In this document: positions 8,502-16,636 of the stretch, one piece after another | Layout: each line of letters begins with the position of its first letter | How positions within the stretch are numbered: the first letter of the stretch is position 1 | Assembly (NCBI GenBank): GCA_916050055.1 | Contig: CAJZJY010000001.1 | Span: 1-27,702 of the forward strand | From: an uncultured Streptococcus sp. | GTDB lineage: Bacteria > Bacillota > Bacilli > Lactobacillales > Aerococcaceae | DNA length: 27,702 bases | Reading direction: 5' to 3' | Notes under the pieces: model-generated | The model's input: the letters and a program-made list of their open reading frames with translations, nothing else | Told to the model about the DNA's origin: nothing | Databases searched by the model: none | Made by a program: the position numbers and the translations under genes

Positions 8502-9389
8502 TTATAAAGTTCGTAATAATTCAATGAGTTCTAAGACGTTTTGCGAATATTTTTCGTTTGGACGATAAGCAACTCCGATAGGGAAGAATCCATTTTTATC
8601 GATGAGAGGAATCCATACGAGTTCGTCATCTGAATAAAACTCTTTATATTCCAGTGCCATGATGCAAACGGAGTTAAAGGTTGCAAGGCTGGCGAGGAGT
8701 ACTTCCCAGTTGTCGTCTACGTAAACGATATTCGGTTCAAAACCAAAATGTCTAGAGCGGTGGTGTAATAATTTTCCAAGCATAAAGTGTTCAGATAAGG
8801 TGCTAAAACGTTCCTCCTTCAGATCTTCAAAGGAAACAGAGTCTCTCGAAGCTAGGGGATGACCCTTAGGAACGACAAGACTCGCCTGATAACCAGCGAA
8901 ATGTTGTTGGAACGGTTCAATCACAATATTGGATTCAATCTTTGGAAATGAGAGAACACCAAGGTCGATTTCTTCATTTACCAGTGCAGTTTGAAGCTCA
9001 CGCGAACCGCCTTGTACCATCGTTAAGTGAATCGAAGGATGCGACATCATAAAACGCGAGAACTCGGGCATTAATTTGATCGCAAAAAGTGTCGGTAGCC
9101 CAATTCGAATCGTTTCTTTTTGAGGGTGATTAAGCTCATGAATTTGAGCCACAGTCCCTTCCATTAGAGAAATGATCTTCTTACCATTATCGTATAAGAG
9201 CTGTCCAGCTTCAGTCAGTCGAATACTATTGTTAGTTTGCTGAATAAAAAGCGGAGTATGTAATTCGGATTCTAATTTTTTTATGGTTTGAGAAAGGGTG
9301 GGTTGCGTAATGAATAAACTACGAGCGGCATTGGAATATCCGCCATGGTCAACGATACTAATGAAGTAGTGTAGGTGTTTAATATCCAT
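8502..9389 (-). CDS. LysR-family transcriptional regulator
   Basis: The 295-aa protein has an N-terminal winged helix-turn-helix (residues 1-60; recognition region ARSLFITQPTLSQTIKKLE) followed by the LysR effector-binding domain (about 90-290). Its start is behind AGGAG with 7-base spacing. It is transcribed divergently from the PanE-like/EIIC pair, with overlapping promoters in the 101-base gap. By the usual LysR rule it regulates that pair and possibly itself. The effector is unknown. It resembles the CidR/AlsR type in general form only. Confidence 0.9.
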   Translation of the reverse strand: MDIKHLHYFISIVDHGGYSNAARSLFITQPTLSQTIKKLESELHTPLFIQQTNNSIRLTEAGQLLYDNGKKIISLMEGTVAQIHELNHPQKETIRIGLPTLFAIKLMPEFSRFMMSHPSIHLTMVQGGSRELQTALVNEEIDLGVLSFPKIESNIVIEPFQQHFAGYQASLVVPKGHPLASRDSVSFEDLKEERFSTLSEHFMLGKLLHHRSRHFGFEPNIVYVDDNWEVLLASLATFNSVCIMALEYKEFYSDDELVWIPLIDKNGFFPIGVAYRPNEKYSQNVLELIELLRTL

Positions 9390-9423
9390 TTGACATCTCC
9401 TGTTTTCTTAAGTGAAATACTAC

Positions 9424-9459
9424 ACAATAATTGTAACAAAGAATAAAGACGGAAACAAT
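9424..9459 (+). promoter_or_regulatory. Regulated promoter and dyad for the PanE-like/EIIC pair
   Basis: The dyad ACAAT-A-ATTGT (9424-9434) overlaps a -35-like TTGTAA (9431-9436), followed after 17 bases by a weak -10-like AACAAT (9454-9459). A weak -10 and a dyad over the -35 fit an activator-dependent LysR target. Binding is inference. Confidence 0.4.
9430..9458 (-). promoter_or_regulatory. Probable lysR promoter (minus strand)
   Basis: On the minus strand TTGTTT (9458-9453) and TACAAT (9435-9430) are 17 bases apart, and the -10 is preceded by TGT (extended type). Transcription would start near 9423, about 34 bases before the lysR start. Its -10 overlaps the -35 of the opposing promoter. 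Confidence 0.5.
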
Positions 9460-9490
9460 AAGTTTTTTTTAATATAAAGGAGGAATTACG

Positions 9491-10438
9491 ATGAAAATTA
9501 CAATCGCAGGTGCTGGCGCCATGGGAAGTCGCTTTGGGTTAATGCTCCATCAAGCAGGGCATGAAGTGCTCCTAGTCGATGGATGGAAAGATCATGTGGA
9601 TGCCATTCAAAAAGAAGGACTAAAGGCAAACTATAATGGAGAAAAAATCGTTGTAAAATTACCAGCGGTGCTTCAAAGTGAAGTCACAGAAGAAATGACG
9701 AGTGACCTGATTATTTTATTTACAAAAGCGATGCAATTAGAAAGCATGCTAACAGATTTGAAACCAGTCATTCATGATGAAACAAGAGTCCTTTGCTTAC
9801 TCAATGGTATTGGACACGAAGAAGTAATTGAACAATTTGTTCCAAAAGAAGATATCTTTATTGGGAACACGATGTGGACTGCTGGAATGGAAGGCCCGGG
9901 TCGCGTGAAACTCTTCGGTAGTGGAACGGTAGCTTTGAAGAACTTAGTAGATACACCAGAGGCAAAAGCGAATGCCGAAGAAATCGTTGAGGTATTGAAC
10001 AGCGGGGGGTTAAATGCGTCTTACTCTGAGAATATTCTATTCGCCATTTATAAGAAAGCATGTGTAAATGGAACGATGAATGGACTTTGCACCATCTTGA
10101 TGAGTAATATGTATGAGTTTGGTTCTACAACGACTGCACACTTGATTGTTGAAAATATTGTGAAAGAATTTTCAGAAGTTGCAAAAAATGAAAACATTCT
10201 GTTAAATGTTTCAGAAATTGTAGATTTCATCGAAACGAATTGTTATAATCGTGAAACAATCGGGCTTCATCACCCATCGATGTATCAAGACTTAAATGAA
10301 AATAATCGTTTAACAGAAATCGACTACATCAACGGAGCGGTAGTGCGTAAAGGACAAAAATATGGCGTTCCAACACCATATTGTGAGTTTTTAACAGCAT
10401 TGGTTCATTGTAAAGAACAAATTCTTGGAGCTAAATAG
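9491..10438 (+). CDS. Ketopantoate reductase-family oxidoreductase (PanE/ApbA fold)
   Basis: The 315-aa protein has an N-terminal NAD(P)-binding Rossmann motif, GAGAMG (residues 7-12). The catalytic features of PanE are present: a lysine in IYKKACVNGT (K188/K189), N193, and E276 in RLTEIDYINGAV. PanE reduces 2-dehydropantoate to pantoate for coenzyme A synthesis. In Lactococcus lactis, PanE also acts as a D-2-hydroxyacid dehydrogenase on branched-chain keto acids, so substrate is open. No other pantothenate gene is nearby. It starts behind AAAGGAGGAATTACG and is followed 24 bases later by a permease gene, forming an operon. Confidence 0.85.
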   Translation: MKITIAGAGAMGSRFGLMLHQAGHEVLLVDGWKDHVDAIQKEGLKANYNGEKIVVKLPAVLQSEVTEEMTSDLIILFTKAMQLESMLTDLKPVIHDETRVLCLLNGIGHEEVIEQFVPKEDIFIGNTMWTAGMEGPGRVKLFGSGTVALKNLVDTPEAKANAEEIVEVLNSGGLNASYSENILFAIYKKACVNGTMNGLCTILMSNMYEFGSTTTAHLIVENIVKEFSEVAKNENILLNVSEIVDFIETNCYNRETIGLHHPSMYQDLNENNRLTEIDYINGAVVRKGQKYGVPTPYCEFLTALVHCKEQILGAK

Positions 10439-10462
10439 CTCAGATTAGAGGGGGACAAAACT

Positions 10463-11512
10463 ATGGAAGCACAAGCAAAACAAAAAATGACGGCTTCAGT
10501 TTTTATCAATAAAATCTTAGCAGGGACAGCCCTAGGGGTTATCGTCGGACTGATTCCAAATGCCGTTCTTTCAGCAATTTTAAAACATTTTAATCAATAT
10601 CCAATCGCAGTAACCATTACGCAAATCGCGGTTATTTTCCAATTAGCAACTCCACTGATTATCGGGGGCTTAATTGCATTACAATTCGGATTTAAACCAA
10701 TGCCGATGATGGTTGTTGCAGGGGCCTGCTTCGTAGCCAGTGGGGTAGTGACGTATAATGCAGAACTTCAAAAATATGTTGGTGCTGGAACAGGGGACTT
10801 GATTAATACAATGGTCACTGCTGGTATCGCTGTGGGAATGTTAATGCTGATCAAAGATAAATTTGGTTCAACTGCCGTTGTTGCAATGCCAATCGTCGTT
10901 GGGGTGGGATCTGCATTTATCGGATTATTACTATTACCATACGTTAAAATGATTACAGCAGCCATTGGTCAAGTCATCAACGAGTTCACAACATTACAAC
11001 CAATCTTGATGTCAATCTTAATCTGCTGCTCATTCGCAACATTAATTATTTCGCCAATCTCAACTGTAGCGATTGGTTTAGCAATTCAATTAAACGGTGT
11101 ATCTGCCGGGGCCGCTGCTATGGGGGTTGCTGCAACAGCCGTAGCATTAGTGGTTCACTCATGGAAAGTCAATAAATCAGGGGTAACATTAGCCATCGCT
11201 TTAGGGGCAATGAAATTAATGATGCCTAACTTATTCAAGTATCCAGTAATCTTGATTCCATGTTTATCAACAGCGATTCTTTCAGCGATTCCAGTAGCGC
11301 TATTCTCAGTAAGCGGTACTCCACAATCTGCAGGGTTTGGTATCGTAGGGTTAGTAGGACCGTTAGCTTCTATCGATGCTGGATTGAATGTTGCCTTAGC
11401 AGCTATTGTATGGTTTGTTGTGCCAATTGCAGCAGCGATTGCAAGCAAAATTTTATTTGAAAAAGTTCTTAAATTATACGATTCTTCAGTCGTATTCAAA
11501 TTCCAAGAATAA
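10463..11512 (+). CDS. EIIC-like integral membrane permease (PTS_EIIC_2 type), orphan
   Basis: The 349-aa protein is almost wholly hydrophobic, with about nine or ten membrane segments and glycine-rich turns (for example GTALGVIVGLIPNAVL, ATPLIIGGLIALQFG). It resembles the EIIC-like family PF13303, which lacks attached EIIA or EIIB domains. None is encoded nearby, so phosphotransfer is unlikely to be how it works. It is co-transcribed with the PanE-like gene, suggesting transport of that enzyme's substrate or product, which is inference. The ATG follows GAGGGGGAC. A terminator follows. Confidence 0.8.
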   Translation: MEAQAKQKMTASVFINKILAGTALGVIVGLIPNAVLSAILKHFNQYPIAVTITQIAVIFQLATPLIIGGLIALQFGFKPMPMMVVAGACFVASGVVTYNAELQKYVGAGTGDLINTMVTAGIAVGMLMLIKDKFGSTAVVAMPIVVGVGSAFIGLLLLPYVKMITAAIGQVINEFTTLQPILMSILICCSFATLIISPISTVAIGLAIQLNGVSAGAAAMGVAATAVALVVHSWKVNKSGVTLAIALGAMKLMMPNLFKYPVILIPCLSTAILSAIPVALFSVSGTPQSAGFGIVGLVGPLASIDAGLNVALAAIVWFVVPIAAAIASKILFEKVLKLYDSSVVFKFQE

Positions 11513-11528
11513 GCACAAATTCCTATCG

Positions 11529-11570
11529 ACTCCTTCATGCAAATTGCATGGAGGAGTTTATTTTTATTTT
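11529..11570 (+). terminator. Intrinsic terminator after the EIIC-like gene
   Basis: Bases 11529-11541 can pair with 11545-11557 (one G-U), an ACTCCTTCATGCA arm against its complement with a small AAATT-type loop. TTATTTTTATTTTTG follows. Confidence 0.8.
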
Positions 11571-11580
11571 TGCAGGAAGA

Positions 11581-11589
11581 TGGTACAAT
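11581..11589 (+). promoter_or_regulatory. Extended -10 promoter for the second lysR gene
   Basis: TGG-TACAAT (11581-11589) is an extended -10 element. No good -35 lies upstream because the terminator T-tract occupies that position. The start codon is 26 bases downstream. Confidence 0.45.
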
Positions 11590-11614
11590 AAACGTAATAG
11601 AAGGGAGTGGTCGG

Positions 11615-12547
11615 ATGAGAATTCAACAATTAATTTATTTCGAGAAAATCGTTGAAAAAGGCTCCATGAATGAAGCCGCAAAAGACTTATATGTCAGCCA
11701 ACCAAGTTTATCAAAGGCCATTCGTGAGTTGGAATTAGAAATGGATATTACCCTCTTTCAACGGGGGAATACCGGAATTACATTGACGGGAGAAGGGCGT
11801 GAGTTTCTAGTCTATGCTCGCCAAGTCCTCGACCAAGTCAATTTGATGGAAGAAAAATATAAGAGACAAACGAAACGGAAACGGACATTCTCTGTATCCG
11901 CGCAACACTATGCGTTTGTGGTGCATGCCTTCGTTGATTTTATTCAAAAGGAAGCAGGAGACGAATATCAATTCACGCTTCGTGAAACGGAGACTCAAAA
12001 TATTTTAGAAGACATCACGAACTATAAGAGTGAGATTGGTGTCTTGTATTTGAATGATTTCAACCGCAAAGTCATGGAAAAATTATTCAAAGAAAAGAAC
12101 TTAGTATTCACGCCACTCTTTACAGCGAAACCCCACGTGTTCTTAAGTACGCAAAATCCACTTGCAGAAAAAGAGAGCATTACGCTAGAAGAACTAGAAG
12201 ATTACCCATATTTGTCATATGAGCAAGGGGAAGAAAATTCATTCTACTTCTCAGAGGAAATCCTCAGCACGATGGAGCATAAAAAGAGCATTAAGGTAAG
12301 TGACCGTGCGACCATCTTTAACTTAATGGTCGGATTAAATGGATACACGATTAGTTCAGGGATTATTAGTAGTAAGCTAAATGATGATAAGATTGTTGCG
12401 GTGCCGCTGGACGTAGAAGATACAATGGAACTCGGAATCTTGCAACACGATCAACGCAAATTATCCAAAGAAGCAGGGCGATTCTTGCATATGCTGAAAA
12501 CACATATTCAGGAATACGGCTTCGAAGTTCAAAATCTTGATTTTTAG
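11615..12547 (+). CDS. LysR-family transcriptional regulator (CysB/CmbR-like general form)
   Basis: The 310-aa protein starts MRIQQLIYFEKIVEKGSMNE, with helix-turn-helix motif AAKDLYVSQPSLSKAIRELE, followed by a long effector domain (about 90-300). I place the start at ATG 11615 behind AAGGGAGTGG. An upstream in-frame reading through the terminator is rejected. It is on the plus strand between the EIIC-like permease and the phosphoglucomutase, each with its own promoter or terminator, so its target is not evident. The overall form resembles sulfur or amino-acid metabolism regulators, but I cannot assign an effector. Confidence 0.88.
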   Translation: MRIQQLIYFEKIVEKGSMNEAAKDLYVSQPSLSKAIRELELEMDITLFQRGNTGITLTGEGREFLVYARQVLDQVNLMEEKYKRQTKRKRTFSVSAQHYAFVVHAFVDFIQKEAGDEYQFTLRETETQNILEDITNYKSEIGVLYLNDFNRKVMEKLFKEKNLVFTPLFTAKPHVFLSTQNPLAEKESITLEELEDYPYLSYEQGEENSFYFSEEILSTMEHKKSIKVSDRATIFNLMVGLNGYTISSGIISSKLNDDKIVAVPLDVEDTMELGILQHDQRKLSKEAGRFLHMLKTHIQEYGFEVQNLDF

Positions 12548-12559
12548 TTCACAAAGAGG

Positions 12560-12588
12560 TTGAAACTATTCGGAAAATCGGGGATAAT
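12560..12588 (+). promoter_or_regulatory. Promoter for the phosphoglucomutase gene
   Basis: TTGAAA (12560-12565) and GATAAT (12583-12588) are separated by exactly 17 bases. The site begins 12 bases after the preceding lysR stop codon and ends 46 bases before the gene's start. Confidence 0.65.
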
Positions 12589-12634
12589 AAAAGAACGTAA
12601 AATATTATTACTCAGTAGAAGGAGACGAATGCAA

Positions 12635-14347
12635 ATGAGTTGGAAAGAAACAGCAAAATTATGGGAATCTTTTGAGGCACTTGAAGAAGGATTAAAAGTG
12701 CAATTACAATCAATGGATGACACACAAAAAGAGGAAGCCTTCTATACACCATTAGAGTTTGGTACTGCGGGAATGCGTGGAATTGTTGGACCTGGGATTA
12801 ATCGCATGAACACTTATACAGTTCGTCAGGCAACAGAAGGATTATCACGCTTAATTGAAAGTTACGGAGAAGAAGCGAAAAAACGTGGGGTAGCGATTGC
12901 TTACGATTCACGTCATTTTTCACCAGAATTCGCAATGGAATCTGCACGTACTTTAGCAACTCACGGAATTAAGTCATATGTATTTGAAAGCTTACGTCCA
13001 ACGCCAGAGTTATCATTTGCAGTACGTCACTTGCATACATTTGCCGGAATTATGATTACAGCTAGTCATAACCCAGCAGCTTACAACGGATATAAAGTAT
13101 ATGGTGAAGACGGCGGTCAAATGCCTCCAAAAGATGCGGATGCTCTAACGGCATATGTGCGCCAAGTAGCTAACCCGCTTGAACTTGAAGTGTTAGATGA
13201 TGAAGCATTAGAAGCATCAGGACTTGTAACGATTATCGGAAAAGACGTCGATGATGCGTACTTGAAAGAAATCAAAACTGTCTCTGTAAATCCAAAACTT
13301 CTTAGCGATGTGGAAGGATTATCAGTGGTTTATACACCATTACACGGTACAGGTTTAATGCTTGTTGAAAAAGCATTAGAACAAGCAAACTTCAAAGGCT
13401 TGCACGTTGTTGAAGAACAAGCAAAGCCAGATGGAGATTTCTCAACAGTTAAATCTCCAAACCCTGAAGAAGCAGGCGCATTTGAATATGCGGTAGAATT
13501 AGGGAAAAAAGTGGGTGCTGATGTATTATTAGCGACTGACCCGGATGCGGACCGTATGGGTGCAGCCGTACGCTTGCCAGATGGAAGCTACCAAGTGATT
13601 ACAGGAAACCAAATCGCTGCAATTTTAGTGGATTACTTATTATACGCTCACCAACAAGCAGGAACTCTTCCAAGTAACGCGCTTGTTGTAAAATCAATCG
13701 TAAGTAGTGAACTTCCAACAGCAGTTGCTAAGAGTTATGGCGCTGAAATGATGAATGTATTAACAGGATTCAAATTCATCGCAGAACAAATCCAACACGA
13801 CGAAGAAACAGGAGAGCATACATTCATGTTCGGTTTCGAAGAAAGTTATGGCTACCTTGTGAAATCATTTGTCCGTGATAAAGATGCCGTTCAAGCAGTG
13901 TTATTACTCACAGAAGTAGCAGCACGCTTCAAGAACGAAGGTAAGACTTTATACGATGGTCTTCAAGCGTTATACGCAAAACACGGGTACTTCTTAGAGA
14001 AAACAATTTCTGTAACAGTAGCTGGTTTAGAAGGTCCACAAAAGATTAAAGCTTTATTAGATGGCTTACGCTCTTCAGTTCCAACAAGCTTTGGAGGATT
14101 GAAAGTAGCGTTAGCGCAAGACTTCGCGGTGAATGAGCAAAAAGATGCGAACGGAGTCGTTTCAGAAATCGGACTTCCAACTTCAAATGTATTGAAATAT
14201 ATTTTAGAAGACGGATCTTGGATTGCGGTTCGCCCAAGTGGTACAGAACCAAAAATTAAGTTCTATATCGGTGCTAAAGCGGATAGCGAAGAAGCTGCAA
14301 AAGAAAAAGTTGAAGCATTACAAGCCGACTTAGAAAAATTACAATAA
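12635..14347 (+). CDS. pgcA: Alpha-phosphoglucomutase/phosphomannomutase
   Basis: The 570-aa enzyme interconverts glucose-1-phosphate and glucose-6-phosphate, feeding UDP-glucose synthesis for envelope polymers. It shows the catalytic phosphoserine S144 in TASHNPAAYNGYK, the Mg-binding loop DPDADR (residues 302-307), the sugar-binding GFEESYGYL, and the phosphate-binding RPSGTEPKIKFY near the C-terminus. I chose ATG 12635 (MSWKETAKLW), with AAGGAG 10 bases upstream. ATG 12629, two codons earlier, is only 4 bases from that site. Substrate preference between glucose and mannose cannot be fixed from sequence alone. Confidence 0.93.
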   Translation: MSWKETAKLWESFEALEEGLKVQLQSMDDTQKEEAFYTPLEFGTAGMRGIVGPGINRMNTYTVRQATEGLSRLIESYGEEAKKRGVAIAYDSRHFSPEFAMESARTLATHGIKSYVFESLRPTPELSFAVRHLHTFAGIMITASHNPAAYNGYKVYGEDGGQMPPKDADALTAYVRQVANPLELEVLDDEALEASGLVTIIGKDVDDAYLKEIKTVSVNPKLLSDVEGLSVVYTPLHGTGLMLVEKALEQANFKGLHVVEEQAKPDGDFSTVKSPNPEEAGAFEYAVELGKKVGADVLLATDPDADRMGAAVRLPDGSYQVITGNQIAAILVDYLLYAHQQAGTLPSNALVVKSIVSSELPTAVAKSYGAEMMNVLTGFKFIAEQIQHDEETGEHTFMFGFEESYGYLVKSFVRDKDAVQAVLLLTEVAARFKNEGKTLYDGLQALYAKHGYFLEKTISVTVAGLEGPQKIKALLDGLRSSVPTSFGGLKVALAQDFAVNEQKDANGVVSEIGLPTSNVLKYILEDGSWIAVRPSGTEPKIKFYIGAKADSEEAAKEKVEALQADLEKLQ

Positions 14348-14358
14348 TCAATGAAGCG

Positions 14359-14389
14359 AGCACTCTCACGATGGTGGGAGTGCTTTTTT
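14359..14389 (+). terminator. Intrinsic terminator after pgcA
   Basis: AGCACTCTCAC (14359-14369) pairs with GTGGGAGTGCT (14374-14384, one G-U), loop GATG, followed by a T-run to 14389. Confidence 0.88.
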
Positions 14390-14434
14390 AATGCGATTGT
14401 TTCGTTAATATGATTGTATTTTGCGGAAATTTGT

Positions 14435-14462
14435 TTTGAAGGTCAAAGAATTGTGGTACAAT
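14435..14462 (+). promoter_or_regulatory. Promoter for the lipoprotein gene
   Basis: TTTGAA (14435-14440) and TACAAT (14457-14462) are 16 bases apart. The -10 is preceded by TGG, giving an extended element. The start codon is 52 bases downstream. Confidence 0.5.
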
Positions 14463-14514
14463 GAATGAAAGTGATCGTGAAAACATTCTCTATATGAGAT
14501 GAGAGGAGTCATTT

Positions 14515-15510
14515 ATGAAAAAAGGAACGAAACGATTTTTAGCAGGGAGTGTAGCCCTTCTATCACTAGTAGTGGCAGGATGTTCACAGTCTAAATCAAC
14601 ATCAGAAGCAGCAAAGGAAACAACAGGAGCAACAAGTGAAGTAACAACACAGGTAGCTTCTAATACAAAAAAGGATGCTAATAGTCCAGCAGCATCATTT
14701 GATTGGAATGCAAAGGTCGTACCACTGACAAAATACGAACAAACTTTAGTTGAATCAAATAGTGGTAAAACAATTACCCACAAATTGGATGGTGTAGAAA
14801 AAGCAGTAGAGGCCTTGAATGAAAAGAAAAAGAGCATTACTGATACAAAAGTTCTAGAAGCATTAAAACTGGTGGATGCAGTATTTGTGAACCAAGAAAA
14901 CTTTGATGTACTTCTAAAAGCAACAGGAACTTCAAATCAAGAGGAATTCTTTACACGTATTTGGAATGATTACATGGTGAACTACTTGAAGGAAGCACGC
15001 CCAACATTTACTAATGACGGGGAAGTGGAGTATAAAGGAGTGAAGTATCCCGTTAAAATCTATGCTCCAATGTACTTAAAGGTAAATACAAATGCCTTAG
15101 GAAAAGCAGCAGCTTATACGCTTGAAGATTATAAAGTGGAAGGCGATACCGTGTATTTGAAATTAAGAGCACCACGTGTTGACTTATACCAATATGAAGT
15201 ACAAGCAAGCTATCAAAGAAATAATCAAGCTTTCTTCGATGGACTGGTTGAAGAAGCACAAAAAGTGGGACAAACAGACTTTACAAAAGCGCTCTTATAT
15301 AAATTTATTTACCGCTTAGCTGCCGTTGGATTTAGAGGAGATGGCTATGTCAACTTAGAAGGAATGGATTATTACGATAAAAACAATCACTATTTAGCGA
15401 TTAAGGTGGATGACAAAGGCAATGCAACCATCGATGATAAGAATTTAGTGAACCTTCTACAAATCGATATGAAGCCAGCAAACGAAGCTAATAAAGTAAA
15501 ATTTGAATAA
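14515..15510 (+). CDS. Predicted surface lipoprotein of unknown function
   Basis: The 331-aa protein has a lipoprotein signal peptide: basic MKKGTKRFLAG, hydrophobic core, and lipobox VAGC with the lipidated cysteine at residue 23. A low-complexity Ser/Thr/Ala/Lys linker (about 24-60) follows, then a folded domain of about 270 residues rich in charged and aromatic residues (KYPVKIYAPMYLKV, YKFIYRLAAVGFRGDGY). I do not recognise the domain. The ATG is behind GATGAGAGGAG. It has its own promoter and an exceptionally strong terminator, so it is monocistronic. Confidence 0.85.
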   Translation: MKKGTKRFLAGSVALLSLVVAGCSQSKSTSEAAKETTGATSEVTTQVASNTKKDANSPAASFDWNAKVVPLTKYEQTLVESNSGKTITHKLDGVEKAVEALNEKKKSITDTKVLEALKLVDAVFVNQENFDVLLKATGTSNQEEFFTRIWNDYMVNYLKEARPTFTNDGEVEYKGVKYPVKIYAPMYLKVNTNALGKAAAYTLEDYKVEGDTVYLKLRAPRVDLYQYEVQASYQRNNQAFFDGLVEEAQKVGQTDFTKALLYKFIYRLAAVGFRGDGYVNLEGMDYYDKNNHYLAIKVDDKGNATIDDKNLVNLLQIDMKPANEANKVKFE

Positions 15511-15519
15511 CTAAACTGG

Positions 15520-15562
15520 AAAGACCGGTAATGCTGACGAAGCATTACCGGTCTTTGTTTTG
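15520..15562 (+). terminator. Very strong intrinsic terminator after the lipoprotein gene
   Basis: A perfect 16-bp stem, 15520-15535 with 15541-15556, encloses loop GACGA. It is followed by GTTTTG. Confidence 0.9.
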
Positions 15563-15604
15563 TCTAAACGGTAAAAAATAAATGGTGTTCCAGTCGGACT
15601 TGCA

Positions 15605-15613
15605 TGGTATAAT
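15605..15613 (+). promoter_or_regulatory. Extended -10 promoter for rhaD
   Basis: TGG-TATAAT (15605-15613) is a perfect extended -10. The -35 region is weak (TGTTCC at 15586-15591), so the extended element probably carries the promoter. The gene starts 58 bases downstream. Confidence 0.55.
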
Positions 15614-15671
15614 GAAGTCAAAGCATACGAAGAACAAGTTTTATCAAAAAGAAACTAAGGAGAATTGAAAA

Positions 15672-16493
15672 ATGACAAAATTTATTGAATCACCAGCTGT
15701 AAAAAAATTATGTGAACTGACTAAAGAATCGTACTTACGTTACTGGGACGAACGTAATGGCGGGAACGTGTCAGTACGCTTGGAAGCGAGCGAAGTAGAT
15801 GGCTATGAAGACGTAAAAGAAGTGAAACGTGTCCTCGACTTAGGATTCGACGCTTCAACACTTGCGGGTTACTATTACTTAGTAACAGGGACAGGCCGTT
15901 ACTTCAGAAACGTGACAAACCAACCACTTCTTGATTTAGGCTTGGTTCGTATTTCTGAAGACGGACAAAAAGCAGAATTACTATGGGGATTTGAAGATGG
16001 CGGCAAACCAACTTCAGAATTCGCGAGCCACTTAATGAGCCATATCGAACGACTCAAAGTGAATCCAAATCATAAAGTGGTGTTCCATTGCCATCCAACA
16101 AACCTTATCGCATTAAGCTTCACACAACCATTAGACGAACGTCATTTATCAAGACTTCTTTGGAAAATGCAAGCTGAATCAATTGTTGTCTTCCCAGAAG
16201 GTATTGGTGTGATTCCTTATATGACACCTGGAACAAACGCCATTGGGGAAGCAACTGCTGCGAAAATGGCAGAGTTTAGAGCTGTGATTTGGCCACACCA
16301 TGGATTATTTGCGGCAGGCGATACTTTAGATGAAACATACGGTTTAATTGAAGTGATCGAGAAAGCAGCGATGATTTATTCTCAAGTCGGTGCACAAGGT
16401 GGCAAAATCCTTCAAGAAATTACAGATGTGCAATTACAAGAAATTGCGGAATACTTCCATATGACTCCGCACGAAGGATTCTTAGACGTTTAA
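15672..16493 (+). CDS. rhaD: Rhamnulose-1-phosphate aldolase
   Basis: This 273-aa class II aldolase splits L-rhamnulose-1-phosphate into dihydroxyacetone phosphate and L-lactaldehyde. Zinc ligands are visible as H139 and H141 (FHCHPTNLIAL) and H210 (WPHHGLF), with the catalytic E116 in PTSEFASH. These correspond to E. coli RhaD H141, H143, H212 and E117. The N-terminal NGGNVSVRL phosphate-binding region is also present. The ATG follows AAGGAGAA. It is a single-gene unit. No rhamnose isomerase, kinase, transporter or regulator is near, so its substrate in this organism is less certain. Confidence 0.9.
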   Translation: MTKFIESPAVKKLCELTKESYLRYWDERNGGNVSVRLEASEVDGYEDVKEVKRVLDLGFDASTLAGYYYLVTGTGRYFRNVTNQPLLDLGLVRISEDGQKAELLWGFEDGGKPTSEFASHLMSHIERLKVNPNHKVVFHCHPTNLIALSFTQPLDERHLSRLLWKMQAESIVVFPEGIGVIPYMTPGTNAIGEATAAKMAEFRAVIWPHHGLFAAGDTLDETYGLIEVIEKAAMIYSQVGAQGGKILQEITDVQLQEIAEYFHMTPHEGFLDV

Positions 16494-16508
16494 TCAAACA
16501 GAAACGAC

Positions 16509-16540
16509 AAGGGGCAAGCTGAAAAAGCTTGTCCTTTTTT
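16509..16540 (+). terminator. Intrinsic terminator after rhaD
   Basis: AAGGGGCAAGCT (16509-16520) pairs with AGCTTGTCCTTT (16526-16537, two G-U pairs), loop GAAAA, ending in a run of T. Confidence 0.87.
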
Positions 16541-16636
16541 GCATTTTCACGAGCTCCCGAGTCTCCATGCATGTACATTGCCCTAGAACTGTTGTAAAAT
16601 AAAGAGGTAACTACAATAAAAAAGGGGTATCGACAG

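Noticed and set aside
16572..16600. TGTACA/TAAAAT as a pncB promoter
   Set aside because: Spacing is 17 but the -35 matches poorly. A promoter is expected here after the rhaD terminator, yet I could not place it with confidence.
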